A stretch of DNA of 64,000 nucleotides from Paramacrobiotus metropolitanus (taxonomy: Eukaryota; Tardigrada; Eutardigrada; Parachela; Macrobiotidae). A program made the position numbers and the translations under genes. Each line of letters starts with the position of its first letter. Position 1 is the stretch's first letter. The notes beneath the pieces are model-generated. The model did not search any database, was not told the origin of the DNA, and saw only the letters and a list, made by a program, of their open reading frames with translations. Below are positions 36,414 through 48,582 of the stretch, in pieces. The DNA lies in the NCBI RefSeq assembly GCF_019649055.1, contig NW_026570353.1, forward strand, positions 62,001-126,000, read 5' to 3'.

Positions 36414-38759
36414 ATGTCCATGAGCGCAGCTTCGCCGACTCTTCCAGACAACGGAAAGCCTGGTGCAGGAATCGATGGGATTGTCCACTTCGTCAAGCAG
36501 CCATTGGCGAGAGGGGAGCTCAGCGATGTGCGCTTTACAGTGGGTCGCCACTTTGGCCAGATTCGTCAGTTTTCTGCGCATAAGTAAGAATTTTTGATGT
36601 ACTGGGTTGATCTTGCCGCGGACGTTGATCGTGTGCAGGTTTGTCCTGGGCTTTCGCAGTCCCGTGTTCCGGACGATGTTTTACGGCAGACTGCCTGAAA
36701 AGGGTCAGGATACGATTGACATTCCGGATATTCATCCAGACGCCTTTGGCATCGTGCTAAGGTTTGTGAACTAGCGCGAGGAACTTTCTGTCTGTTGAAA
36801 CTTGTTATCAGATTCGGATAGAGGTCGGCGCCTCTGATGTTGTTCAAAAGAGCCGACATCAAAGGAGACGCGATTTACGGTATTGTATGGCCGTTCTTGG
36901 TCTGGTTGCAGTTTCATATGCACCGACGATGTGGATAATCTGGATGCTGACAATGTTTTCGCCACCTTGAGATGCGCCGACAAATACGATTTGCTGAATC
37001 CAGACAACTGTTTGTCTACGTTGAAGGAGGTACCATCGCCTTACGACGTATGTCGTGAGTGTAAGCGCACCGATTTAATACGGGCTTCTTTTTGTCTGCA
37101 GGCTCTTGGTTGGCATGCGGAGAGCACCGTGGAAATATGTCTGGCTTTAGTGGATGCGAAAACGGCTGCAGTTTTGCGAACGGAGGCATTTGTTAACATC
37201 TCTCGATCGTTGCTGCGAACCATTTTGCAGCGCGACACGCTGACTGCGGAGGAAAACGCTATTTACTTGGCTGTTGAACGGCGCGTGCAGATAACAACAC
37301 AATTCTGAATACTGCTCTAGTAAGCAGTAACAGGACCCCTACCGTCTACGTTTATCACCCAGTCTGATTCACCCACGCAGTTCACAATATTTCAACAGGT
37401 CGAGTGCTAATAAAAGCAGTTGTGGGGTTAGAAATCTTGAATTGGTTTAAGAGCCACATTCTAGATTTAAGTACTGTATCCGCTCGCACATCTTGAACCA
37501 CAGAGTCCGTGTACGGGAAAAACACGCATTCAATATACACACTCTAACCGGGCAAAATGCACGACTACGAAATATTCCTCATTTGGTTTCAAGATGAACA
37601 GTTCTTCTTGTGAATTTTTGTTTATTAAATCAAGTCTTTTCATTTAAATGGCAATTCACTCTGGAAAAAAAAGGTTCTGTAGCTGAAAGCTCGCATTGTT
37701 CGGTGGTTCATCGCCATCAAGAATGTTGACGCGGAACGTACCCCTCCCCCTCCAGGGGCACCCCAAAAACCACAACAAAATCCGTTTGTAACTCGTGCTT
37801 ACGCCAAAGCTGTATGTTAATGGCTGCTTTCGAGCCTAAACATGATAAAAATTGTTAGAGCTCTAATTTTTTTCATTATTCAAGAAGTTCTCCAGTCCAG
37901 ATGTTGTAAGACATCAGAAATTTATCAAATCGCGAATCGCGCGTTTGGCCCGGTTAGAGTGTGTATATTGAATGCGCGTTTTTCCCGTACACACACTCTG
38001 TGGTCCAAGATGTGCGAGCGAATACAGTAGCCTTAAAGACATACAAATACAACGACGAGTTAACGGAAGCAGTATAGACTTTTAACGGAAACTAGAATCC
38101 TTGGTTTACCGGCAGAGTGTCCCTAACACAAAGCGCGTTGCCTCTATTAATGTGGATAGAAAAATGCTGCAGGAAAAGCCATTTGGGTGTGTCTGGCAAG
38201 CGGACAGAGGGTAACCCTCTTACCGGTCACAACTTTTGTGAGTTTTCTTAGACGTCGCACAAGTGACGGTTGGTGAGCCTAGGCAGAGCTGTTCCGCGTC
38301 CGATGCTATCCACTAGGCGCTTGAAGGCTTTGGTTCAGATTTCATAATCCTATTATGTGCCACGGATATTGTCTCTTGCAGGTGGGCAGCAGCGGCATGC
38401 ACTCGTACCGGCACAGATGCTTCTGGTGGGAACCGCCGCCTGATGCTGGGTGGCGCGTTGTTTCTCGTACGATTTCCGCTGTTGGGTAACTCTCAGCTGG
38501 CTGAAGGTCCCGGCAAGGTAAGTTCGCGGAAGGGTAACGTAATGGTTTCTGAACATTATTTTGGCTTTTGTTGTGGCAGAGCGGTCTGCTGACCGATGCA
38601 GAGATGCTGAACTTGTTTATGTACCGGAATTCCTTGGTAAAGCCACAGGTCCCTTTTCCCACTGAGCACCGACGATTTTTAAGCGGACCCCAATGGCCGA
38701 GCTCGAGCATCTTTATCGATTTTTCTCTTGGCACTCTGGTTCAGACAAGAGGTCGGTGA
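36414..38759 (+). CDS. BTB-BACK protein, paralogue 4 (6 exons, intron 4 invaded by a MITE)
   Basis: Exons 36414-36583, 36639-36761, 36912-37029, 37102-37280, 38382-38517 and 38580-38759 sum to 906 nt (301 aa) with matching phases. Exon 3 is 118 nt instead of 160, an in-frame loss of 14 codons in the BTB/BACK junction (ADKYDL then LNPDNC). The exon 4 donor is GC (GAACG then GCGCGT) where paralogues have GT, so splicing there would have to use a weak GC-AG intron. This intron also carries the 554-bp TA-flanked MITE at 37474-38027. Otherwise intact: LARGELSDVRFTVG, RSPVFRTMFYGRLPE, LTAEENAIYLAVER. It may be an early pseudogene. Confidence 0.7.
37474..38027. mobile_element. TA-flanked MITE with long inverted repeats
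   Basis: It starts CTGTATCCGCTCGCACATC and ends with the complement; the arms are about 80 bp with few differences. TA flanks both ends (37472-37473 and 38028-38029). 554 bp, no coding capacity, Tc1/mariner-type target. It sits in intron 4 of BTB paralogue 4. Confidence 0.85.
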
Positions 38760-39539
38760 CTCGGTGGGATCCCGTCAAAACAAGAAAGGTCAACCTCCAG
38801 CAAAGCGTCGATAAAAAAGGTTCTGGTAGAGCCATGCTGAATCGGATAAGTAGGATTATAGTAAATGTTTATTCCCAATGCGGATTATTCGGTGCGGAGA
38901 AGGATGCCGAGGAATGGTAAACGCGGATTTATTTTCGACCTTAAGTTGATTTCTTCGATTCTTGCCATAATAAACTTTGAGCATTCTGATAAGAACTGAA
39001 CGAAATTCTTGTTTTATTTGTTTTTTTCCCATGCACTGCAATTGCGGCATACCAATGTATGAACAGTAATGAGGCAATTTGATTTACTTCCGGTTTATAA
39101 TGTTTCAGCATTCTGGCAGAACACATAATGTTACTTATACTGTTATATATTTTGCAGTTATGTTGAATAAACTGATCAGCTTCCGAGCTACCTAACTGGT
39201 TTCAACGCCAATTTCTGGATAAAAGCAACCGCAAAATGAAAAATTGCTCACCGTCTGAATGTGCTGTCCGCGTACAACTTAACTAAACTGTTGTAATAGC
39301 ATTAAAACCTAGTTCTGTCATTATCTTATAGCAGGTCACTGATACATACAGCCATACGGTGCACTACTGGTACTCGCAGTCGTCGTTTGGTCTCTTTTCT
39401 TTCGGCCAATGTTTTCACAATCAGTCCTCGGATCGTACATATTTTTTCACTATCTATTGTTTGATTTCGCATTTAGTTTTCACCACCTGGCTATTCAAAC
39501 GAAAGGTAACAACAAAAGCCGTTCACAAAAATCAAGACA
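38760..39539. other. Spacer between BTB paralogues 4 and 5
   Basis: The two genes converge here. No exon recognised. Confidence 0.35.
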
Positions 39540-41603
39540 ACGTCTCCATTGCAAACCCCAACCATCAGCCAGTTTGCTATGCGTCAAGAGCGGAAATCGC
39601 ACATGGAATAACGCGGTGCCCAACATCTAACGCCGGTTGGCGTCCGAAGCTTCCATCGCAAGGCGAGTACAGGCCGCCACTGCCCATCTACAACAAATGT
39701 TATCGGTAAATAACTGGAGCCCTCACATTTAACATGTTAACACACTTCGATGTTCTTTGCCTTTCGGACAACTTATGGAGTCCCGTGCCGGATGCCAGAG
39801 ACGCAGTATTCTCTGCGTTGTTCCGCATTATTAAACTAAATTATTGTTTACTACTTAGTAACGTGTGAAAGCTGGTAAACAAAGCAGTTATTATGACGCA
39901 ATCAATTTCTGAACAGCTTTAGTCGCGTGGAACAACGCGGAGAATACTGGTGTCCAGCACGCGGATTTATATTGAATACGAAAAATCGAAAAACGTCAAA
40001 GCATTTATTTTACGGAATTCCTGATGGAATATCCTTCCACACATCACTAACATAAGTGCCTATTACTGTATGAGTGACATGTACCACGATAACCCACATC
40101 AAAACTCATCTTAGGTCTAGGAAGTGAACCAAACGGCAGACTCAGCCGTGTCTACGCTTCAGTGTACCGTTCTGCAGCCAAGTAAATAACGTGCTCCTCC
40201 GCCGACAGCGTGTCGCGTTGCACAATGCTTTGCAACGTGTCCAAAGAGATATCGGTGAATGCATCCGTCTGCAGCACTGCAGTAGCGTTAGCATCCACGC
40301 AAGTCAGGCACGGCTCCACAGTGCTGTTCTTAAAACCCTGCAGCCCTACGTTTACCTCGTACAACGTAAACCACAGGGAAAAAGCTTAACTTTTATTTCA
40401 TGACAGCTGCACTCCCGACAACTGTGTCCACGCAGTTGCATCAACTTATATACCACATCAATATGCATGCTCGCACAACACGCTCATATCGCATACAGCC
40501 ACAAAAGCTATAAAAACACACGCACCAATCTGACCACTGCACATCCGCTCCTGCAGGCCAGATTAGTCCTGCCTTCCTCTCATTCACACTTGACCATCGG
40601 TCACAAACACTCATGCATATAAATGCATAACACCATAAAGACATAAATGTCCCGCACAAATATGATCATAAATGATACAGCTCAGACCGGCACAAACAAC
40701 ACCATAAAGATACATACAGCCATGCAATCCACGCTATCCGGTGTCCATGGTCGTAAACCACCACGATCGTAACACTGTGAGCATGCCAACACACAGCCTA
40801 TAAGCCGCGCAACCAATCGTTCTTTTTTGTAACTTCTGAAGAATATAGTCACGCTAACATCAAGACATTCGTGCCTGTGTCAAAGTGGCCAAGCAGTTCT
40901 CAGCATTCAAATGGCCCAGGATGTAGTCGGAGCAGATCTGTACCATCTGCGGCAAATCCGATTTGCCGCAGATGGTACAGATCAGCTCCGACTACATATT
41001 TGTCGGCGCAGCCCATGGTGGCGAAAGCACTGTCAGCATCGAGGTGGTCAACTGCGTCCATGTACATGAAACTTCAAGAACAAAAAAACGGCTAATATCA
41101 CAACTATGCCTTGCAAGAGATGAAAAGACAGCAATATCACATATCACAACAATTTCTCATGGCACGGTGCGTTATGCAGCAAAAACCATGTTTTACTGAC
41201 AAGAAGGTAACACAATATGAGAATATCGACGCACCTCAGCAGATTGGCAAATACTGAATATCAGAATGTCGATGGCTTCCTCGCATTTCTCAAGCAAAGT
41301 AGCAAACTACCGTGGAACATCGTACGGAACACGGCGCTTCGAATGCTCAATACCAGTCTGAAAACAGTCCTTAAACTTCAGTTACCGTGGCACGTAATCA
41401 ACCAGTTTGTACAAATAAGTAGATAACGAGGGACCTTACCTGTGTGCGGAAAAGTTCTGCACATTGCCAAAGTCACGTCCCACGGAGAAGCGCACACCGG
41501 GGAGTTCTCCATTGGCAAACGTTCGTTTCATTATATCAGCTAGTTGCTCCTTGCCCAGTTCCTGCTGCTTTGGAGTCTTCGCTGTAGTTTCATCTGTAGA
41601 CAT
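39540..41603 (-). pseudogene. BTB-BACK paralogue 5, broken
   Basis: Family exons on the minus strand: exon 1 41603-41440 (FANGELPGVRFSVG), exon 2 near 41230-41390 with frame damage, exon 3 near 40890-41080 carrying a 77-bp palindrome, exon 4 near 40164-40343 (QRDTLSAEEHVIYLAAER), and exon 5 near 39570-39700, where the conserved RRQM reads RR-stop-M (CGTTAGATG). Exon 6 was not found. The nonsense codon, the palindrome and the missing exon make it non-functional. Confidence 0.82.
40921..40997. repeat. 77-bp near-perfect palindrome
   Basis: Arms 40921-40958 and 40960-40997 are inverted copies with one mismatch in 38 and a one-base centre (40959). It lies in exon 3 of BTB paralogue 5. The right-hand arm is an inverted copy of coding sequence next to it, inserted where the intact paralogues continue straight on. 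Confidence 0.95.
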
Positions 41604-43222
41604 GATGGCTACGTATGCGGTAGCAGAGCAAGCAACAGTAGCAGGGCAGCGTCGTCAACAAAATAATGAATACCTAAAACCAATCACCCACTTGACCACT
41701 TCTTGCAAGTAAAAGTTGAAAAAATGAAATGGCCAAAATTTTTACATTTGCCAGGGGCCAAGGCTGTCGTACCACGGCGGTAAAACAGCCACCCACAGGC
41801 GAGGGTGGCATTAACACCTTCAAGTACTTACTCGTAGTAAACGTAAACATTATTAACAGGCGTTGTGAGACTTATATGATACATGACTTATATGACTTAT
41901 ATGACTTATATGACTTATATCATGTCTTGATACCTACTGTATCGCATATTTTGATTCATCATTTGCTTCACTTTCAGCCTTTTGAGCTGCTTCTAGTTCT
42001 AAGTTCCCGTGCGAATTCAGCTCTTCAGCTCAGCTCTTTATTCAGCTCTTGTGCCCGAGTAGTCTGTGACTCTGTGTGCGTTTTTAATCGCTTATTTGCG
42101 CAAAAATCTTTGACGTGGTCATATGTACTCGTATAGTTGATTCAAAGTCCAACGAAAAATATAATTGTACGGGCAACGGAACCACCGGCTTCTAGATGGG
42201 TGCGAAATCAAGTGGGTTAGCCAGTTGGGGAGATTTTGTTCTGCAAGCACTCGTCTCGATAAATCACAGAATGGATAAAAGTATTATACAGTAAAACGAT
42301 TTCGTATTGACGAAAAACTATGACAAAATGTCAAAAACAGGGGCGTAATATGCGACTCCACACTGGCTACAGACGAATCATATACAGGCTGGTCAGAAAT
42401 GACCGGACGACCCAGATACGGCGGAAATAAGGCAAATGGACGGCGCCATCGTCATTAAGACCTGAGGTCGTATTAATCGTAACTGCCGTTTGTGGGCGCG
42501 AGGACAGGAACCGTTTGTGGGCGCGAACGGAAAAAACTTTATTATAATGGAAATGGCAACTAAAAGTCCCATTGCGCCAATTCGTGTGGCGACTCGACGA
42601 ACAAACGCCGGAATTACGAAGCCATCAAGGCGACATTAAAACTGCACCCAGTCTGCCGCTTGGTGCCGCAGCCGAATTTCATAACCAATAACCGAATTTA
42701 ATAACAAATTAAAATTTAATAACCAATATACTTTACCGTGTAGGCGTGTACGTAGTGGTTTATTTAAAAACATAATAACTTAACGATTTCTAGTCACTTC
42801 CTTGATCTTTCTCCGCTAACTTCCCATGGACAATATCAGAAAATTTATAACTGTATGAGAATTTTTGATGTTTACTGCCCTTCCATCATAGCCTTACGCC
42901 AATCGATATTATGATGATTCATGCACACTATTCCTGTCCAACCGCGTCATAGTGTCGCTGCATTTCTGTTAGCCGTACTCGTAACAAGACGTAGCTCCGG
43001 CTGTTCTCGCATACTATCGATCAATTATCTACGCAGCGCTCAGCAGGCACAACGTCTTCCCCGTAGTGAGCAGATTCCAGATATAAGGCTTAAAGCTCTA
43101 TAGTGTAAGCCACAATATCTGCTGCCAGTTTGCTTTTTGCCATCCGCCTGTTTCCATTTGAAAGACGTTTGTTTATCAGATACATAATCAAAATTCCCTA
43201 ATCAGCTACTTGAACTGCCGAA
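41604..43222. other. Spacer with a 9-bp microsatellite
   Basis: Bases about 41868-41922 consist of imperfect GACTTATAT repeats. Near 42190-42290 a phrase (GATGGGTGCGAAATCAAGT ... TTTTGTTCTGCAAGC) matches one at about 45785-45875 in the same direction. No exon recognised. Confidence 0.5.
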
Positions 43223-45880
43223 ATGGCCAGCCAGCGTCCCACAAAGAAGTCGACAAAATCGCGCTTCGATCGCTGGATACGCAAGTCCTGGGAAGAGTTG
43301 TCGCTCACTCCACGACGCAAAGACGCTCCCCAAACAGACGATGCCGAAGGTGCTCATACAACGTTACTCAGCGCTCCCCCGTCCTCTGCCGATCAGGGCT
43401 CTAGCATCGACGACAACAATTGCGGACAAATTCTGGGAAAAACTCTGCAACCAGTTGTGTACGAAGTCATAGAGGAGCAGTTCATTCTGGGTTATCTGTG
43501 CGACGTAGACAGGGAAAGAGAGCGCGTCCTGGTGGATTTCGACTGTTACGGCAACCCACCCTTGTGGCTGCCCGCCGCGAATGTGCAGAAGAATCGTCCA
43601 CTAGATAGTTGGGATCTCCGCTACCAAAAAACGGTTGAAGCCGCTGTGCGGTTGGAATCCGACCAACCCTATGTATTTTATCCAGCGCGCATTATTTCTC
43701 ACCATGACCGGCAGGACGGCGGCATGAGTCCGATTTGTGTAGAACTGACACCTGCGGGCGGCGATGTACCCATTCGGAAATTTGTCTATCCGCTCCAGCT
43801 GCGCATTGTGTGGAATTTTCAGCTCAGCGCGTACGCTCTCGAAAGACGCTCGGTACTTAGATGCTGTCATCAGCTTTTAAAACAAACAGCGCCCCTCGAT
43901 TTTGGGCCGGATGCCGAAGGCATTGATCTGCAGCGGTTGTTGGAGGCGTTCAACGAAACTCCGCGGATAAAAGTGGTACGGCTATGGCTGGACACCCAGT
44001 GCGTTCACTGTGTCTATACGAAACGAGGAAAGGGTGTTTTCAGTGAGACGTACTTGAAAATTCTAGTTCAAAAATCGCGGTGTCACGTGATGGCGCCCGA
44101 GAAACTTGTGGACTTCAATATGCTTGGTGCCCATCGGGACAGTTCTTTGGTAAAGCTGCCGTATGAAGTGTTGGAGAGGACCGTGCTGGCAATCCAGGAC
44201 ATCCACAGCGTGGTTAGCGCTCGAAAGTAAGTTGCGAAAAAGCAAGCATGGTGCTAACAATTATTAAGACAGCCGAACTCGAATTTTCTAAATAGCGCTG
44301 CGTGCGAGCTTCTAGCTGTGTCGATCTGGAATCAGCGCAAGGTCATCAGTAGTCTTTGTTAGGTGTTCTCACGGTGTGACTATAATTGCGGTTGTAAGAA
44401 TCAGTACAACACAAATTTACAGGCCCAGATGAGATCTTCGTTTATGTAAAGAACGAAAGCACCACTAAAAGAAATGCAAAAAAAACGGACTCGTGAATGT
44501 TTATTATGTCAAGCGTAGGGCAGGCATGGACAACAAGGTGAACTGATTAGGAACTTGATGCTGCTTTAGTACTATTTAAAATTCCAAAGACTGAGTTGCC
44601 TAAGGGGTTTTTATTGCAGAGTGTGCAAATGCTGGCACGACATTCTCGGTCGAAATGGCATTAACCAACATGTCGCTATCGACCTGACCAATTTGCTGCC
44701 CGAATCCTCCAACGGCCCGGAGCGAAATTATAACCGCACTCATCTTATAAACATCCTCGACACTATCGTGAATACAAAGACCGTGTCGCTGACGCTGATA
44801 AACGGCGATCTAAGTATGGAATTCGGCATGTACATCTTTGGGTTTCTGTCGATTAAAGTAACGCGTTTGCAAATAATCTTCCTGAAGAATGTAGTATTGT
44901 CATACGCCGTGGCATTGAACTATGAGAAAATTGAACTATGAGAAAAAGCGGCTGGAGTGGGCCAATCTCAGTCATCTAATGCAAGCCTGCCGCGTACTGC
45001 ATCTGCGCAACGCCATCGTTCCTTCCCTCTTCGGCTCCATCGCCGGAGTGTTTTCCGTGCCGGCCGAATCTCGGTTGGACATCGACGGTTTTGTGGAGAA
45101 ACTCGTGCTGGACTGCACGCTTGATGAAGCCGATCGGATGCAACATTTTGTGAAGGCTTTAGACGCTAGTTGCCCCGCGTTCACGGATTGCGAGAGAAAA
45201 CACACTGACGAATCCTACCGTTCGACACTTTCGCGTGCCGAATATCCGCTACGAAACCAGCTCCTCATGATCCAGCTGTAAGTGATGTGTTTATTACTCT
45301 GTGCACACGTTTTTGTGAAGTGGTAACATGAAATTAAAAATTATCTTTAATTAGAGATCTGGTATGTCTAGGCTGAATCAAGCGATAACCGGACAAATGC
45401 AACCACCGTTGTCCAGACTCGCCGCCTATGCCTTCCGTTGCTCTTATCCCACGGAGTCATCCCCCAGCTTCGTCTCTGGCAGCCGTCATCTTTCCCGCCC
45501 AACGTAACGTGATACGAGTCACATAGATGGAGCATTCCGGAATTAAAAGCAGTTTTGTTTACCTAGTGCAGTTTAATAATGCCCTCTTTGGGTATCACGG
45601 TCATTCTGCCTTATCAGCAATCGATGTTTTGTTGTAAGCGCGCCCGCATTCTGTGCAGGATTGCCGTAGGACATCAGCGCAGCGGATAAATTCATCGACT
45701 CCAGCGCAACAAATTTTTGAAGTTTCTGCCAATGTATAGTTTTTCAAGATACGGCCGAAAATACACTTTTATGGAACTACCTGGATGGGTGCGTAATTAA
45801 GTCGGTTAGCCGGTTGGTTGAATTTTGTTCTGCAAATCAGTGGACAAATTACGGAATGGATAGAAGAAGAGAAGTAGTAG
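42185..45880. repeat. Direct-repeat pair bracketing F-box copy 3
   Basis: About 90 bases near 42190-42285 (GATGGGTGCG, GGTTAGCC, TTTTGTTCTGCAA, GAATGGATA) recur in the same orientation near 45785-45875. The coordinates given span both arms. The pair may be remnants of an element family through which the F-box gene moved or was duplicated, or chance copies of one dispersed repeat. Confidence 0.5.
43223..45507 (+). pseudogene. F-box family gene, copy 3, frameshifted
   Basis: Exon 1 43223-44226 (MASQRPTKKS start, GYLCDVDRERERVLVDFD, F-box LVKLPYEVLERTVLAIQDI) and exon 2 44620-45277 are joined by a good GTAAGT/TTGCAG intron. Exon 3 is 45357-45507. In exon 2 a 16-bp tandem duplication (AACTATGAGAAAATTG, near 44919-44950) shifts the frame and brings a TGA. 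Exon 3 also ends early, with TAA at 45505 where copy 2 has a serine codon. Splice sites are all preserved, so the breakage looks recent. Without the duplication, exon 2 has the phase expected from copies 1 and 2. Confidence 0.8.
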
Positions 45881-46595
45881 AACCAGCGGTTTGATGGTAG
45901 TACACATAGCGGGCTCTCCTATTGGTCGGTTTAGCCTGAGTACCGCCCCCTATAGTCTAGGGTATACAAATAGCGGAATATGGTCTGTACACTGTACTGT
46001 ATATACAGATCAGTCTGGACTGATGGTGTGTACGAATAGCGTACAGTTCATGTACTGTGTACAATAGCGTATTGGTTGGTTTGATCTGAATACCGCCCAT
46101 AATGCACCGCGTACAACAGTGTATTGGCTAACATTATATTACGATGCCACTTTAAACCAGATGTATTGCACTGCAGTGACTTGTGATCAAGTGCACAGGT
46201 CAAACTTTCCAAGTCATCATTCTTAGTTTTCACTTCTGTAAGTCACCATCTAAGGAATTATATCTGCAGCACTACAACTGGATTAACGTGCGTGATCGTG
46301 TGCTATCATTATGAAAGTTGTTTTGCTGGAAACTGCAAAGATCGTTTGCACGTTTGAAAGGGTTTTATTTTAATGTTATCATTGTTGATGTCCGCGTTTT
46401 GTTAATTTTGCACTCGGATCTGTACTGATTTTGGACTATTTCTCATCTTGTACTGATTGACTGGCACGGAACAGCACGTGTTAGTGCTGGCGGAGTAGAG
46501 AAGTGTCCGCATTCTGGAGAAACTCCATACGGTAAGTGAATGTGTACGTGTTAAGTACTTTTTTCCGCACTTTCTCATAGTTTTCATCCCTGCAT
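45508..46595. other. Spacer left of the viral element
   Basis: A phrase with ATTGGT, GGTTT and GAATACCGCCC-like words occurs twice (near 45920-45955 and 46070-46105), together with GTGTACAATAGCGTATTGG-type repeats. No exon recognised. Confidence 0.4.
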
Positions 46596-46599
46596 ACAT

Positions 46600-47340
46600 T
46601 TAGTTGCACCAAGTTATACCTTCTTTGCGTCGTTCACAAATTCTTTCTTTGAGATTCTCTCTGTTTAATTACTGTCTCTCCTTCAACTTTGACGCGACAA
46701 TCTCAAGATTCTTATTGTGCTACGAAGTGCATGGCGCCGCACCAGGTGCATTCTCACTTTCGCTTCTTTACTTTCCCACGTGCTTCATATGACAATCTCA
46801 ACATTCCAGCTGCCTAATTATCTGTCCTGTGACTCTGACGCGACATTCTCAAGTTTCTTTCATGCTTGACGCGACATTTTCAAGATTCCTATTGTCTTAC
46901 CGTCTTGCTTGGCGCCACGCCAGGTGCATTCTCACAATCCTTACCACATGCTGCATAACATTCCACCTGTCTGATTCCTGTCTGTCCCTGAACTGTGCCT
47001 TGACATTCTGAGATTTTCTTGCTCGACACGAGATTCTCAACTTTCCTACATGTTTGACGTGAAAACTGAGTCGCTACTGATGGTGCATGCAATTTTTTGA
47101 GATGATAAAACATGGTTAAACTTCATCGGGCGCCACTTTTTAGATGATAACACATGGTGCAACTTCATCGGGTAGAGCTTCTGAAATGATTTTTTTTGTT
47201 TTTTTTTTGTTTTTTTTTTTGCGAAACATGCAACACATGGTGCAACTTCATCGAGTGCAACTTGCACAACTTTCTAGATGATAACACATGGTTCAACTTC
47301 ATCGGGCGCAATTTTTGTTTTTTTTTGACATCGTGTTTTG
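46600..47340. repeat. Tandem-repeat DNA at the left end of the viral element
   Basis: Two kinds of repeat: 46660-47060 has two to three diverged copies of a unit of about 200 bp (GGCGCC-ACCAGGTGCATTCTCAC; GACGCGACATTCTCAAG); 47085-47315 has four copies of a block of about 45-60 bp (GATGATAACACATGGT, AACTTCATCGGG). A long T-rich run separates two of the latter. Placement next to the first viral ORF suggests they belong to the left terminal repeat. Confidence 0.6.
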
Positions 47341-47355
47341 TAACCACAGGCCAAT

Positions 47356-48498
47356 ATGGGACGATGCAAGCAAGTTCCGGTACGAAACCGGAGTCGCAGA
47401 ACGGTTTTTCTAGATAAAGAAAAGTCGCCAATCCTTTCAACACCGAGACCGTCTACTTCAGTTACTGGACAATGTCCAAGATGCGGAACCATGGTTTCCA
47501 AGCCTATAAGTGCCCACATCTTGCAACACTGCTCGTATATTTCCAAGTGTTTCAAAGAATTTGCAGAAAAAGAAAGTTCTGCGGCTAAACGGGCTGTGGA
47601 TGCGCTTGAAACGCTGCACTATCCTGGAAAACGGTTTGTTAAGCAGTTGGATAAAGTGACCAGTGCCTTGGCTCATGGTTCAGGTGTTCGCGTGGCGAGA
47701 ACATTCCGTGCTGACCAATACAATCGCTATATGACCGACGGGGATTTTACCGACTCTTGGTCGCTCAGCAATCTTGCTGCATCGCTGGACTGCGTCAACT
47801 TGAAAAGTCTTCTTCAGATGCTTGCAACGAAAGGCAGCTTCTTGATTCCTGTGTCAACAACAAACAAGCAAATGCACAAAGATCTTATCTCTCATGTGTC
47901 CGTGATGGCGCTACTCAATAACGGTAAAGATTTGTTTCTGAATTTCAATGATGTCATGTCATGTCATGTCTTTCGTAGGCCCAGAAATAAAAATCATGTT
48001 CTTCAATCCAAGTGGCAAGAAGTGCTCGTCCAAATTCATTGGCCGCGCCTTCATCGAAGCTGTTCTGGATGAGTCTAAGCCGTACCCTGAGTTGTATAAC
48101 TTCTTCCATCAACAATGGCCGGAGATACCTAAAGACTTTCAGCACCTGCTGCCTGACAGCGTACAACATGGTGCAACATTGTTCAGTGAAGCATGCACGC
48201 ACTTGTCTCGTTATTTTATCAACACCACTTTGGAAAAGGTAAGAATCGATATTTTCTTTCTTTATTTCATTTTTCAATTATGATTTCTGTACAGGTTGTT
48301 TCTGGCCAAGATATACGATTTGCCATGCGTGACACAGCTGTCGAAATACAGCTGTTTGGTTGGCAAATTATTTATTCCCGTCATACAACGTTGGAAAAGA
48401 GCAATGCCCTCCGTAACCAGATTCAAAAGCAAATTGGCTGCCACTACATTCTAAATTTGGCCACAGATCTTAGGTATGGCACAGAATTCTACGTGTAA
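47356..48498 (+). CDS. Viral zinc-finger ORF of unknown function (frameshift, one intron)
   Basis: Starts at ATG 47356 (MGRCKQVPV) with a Cys2-His-Cys type finger (CPRCGTMVSKPISAHILQHC, residues about 40-59). The frame moves by one at a TCATG pentanucleotide repeat (47951-47971), so slippage there probably broke it. The second part reads on to a 56-nt GT-AG intron (48239-48294) and then to a stop at 48498. A second, 39-nt intron (48495-48533) would instead fuse it in phase to the polymerase ORF that follows. No known domain beyond the finger. Its place in front of PolB suggests a replication or DNA-binding role, which is inference. Confidence 0.55.
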
Positions 48499-48582
48499 GC
48501 AGTACTCTAGCTAATCAAGGGCTTCTTTTGTAGTTCTGAGCCTTCAACATTGAATAAAGTGGATACTAACTACATTGCTGCC

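Noticed and set aside
41868-41922. Possible CRISPR-like array of GACTTATAT repeats
   Set aside because: A 9-bp unit without spacers is a microsatellite; this is eukaryotic DNA.
47046-47555. Minus-strand ORFs over the left repeats of the viral element
   Set aside because: They are made of tandem-repeat and T-run DNA (poly-Lys in translation) and show no domain.
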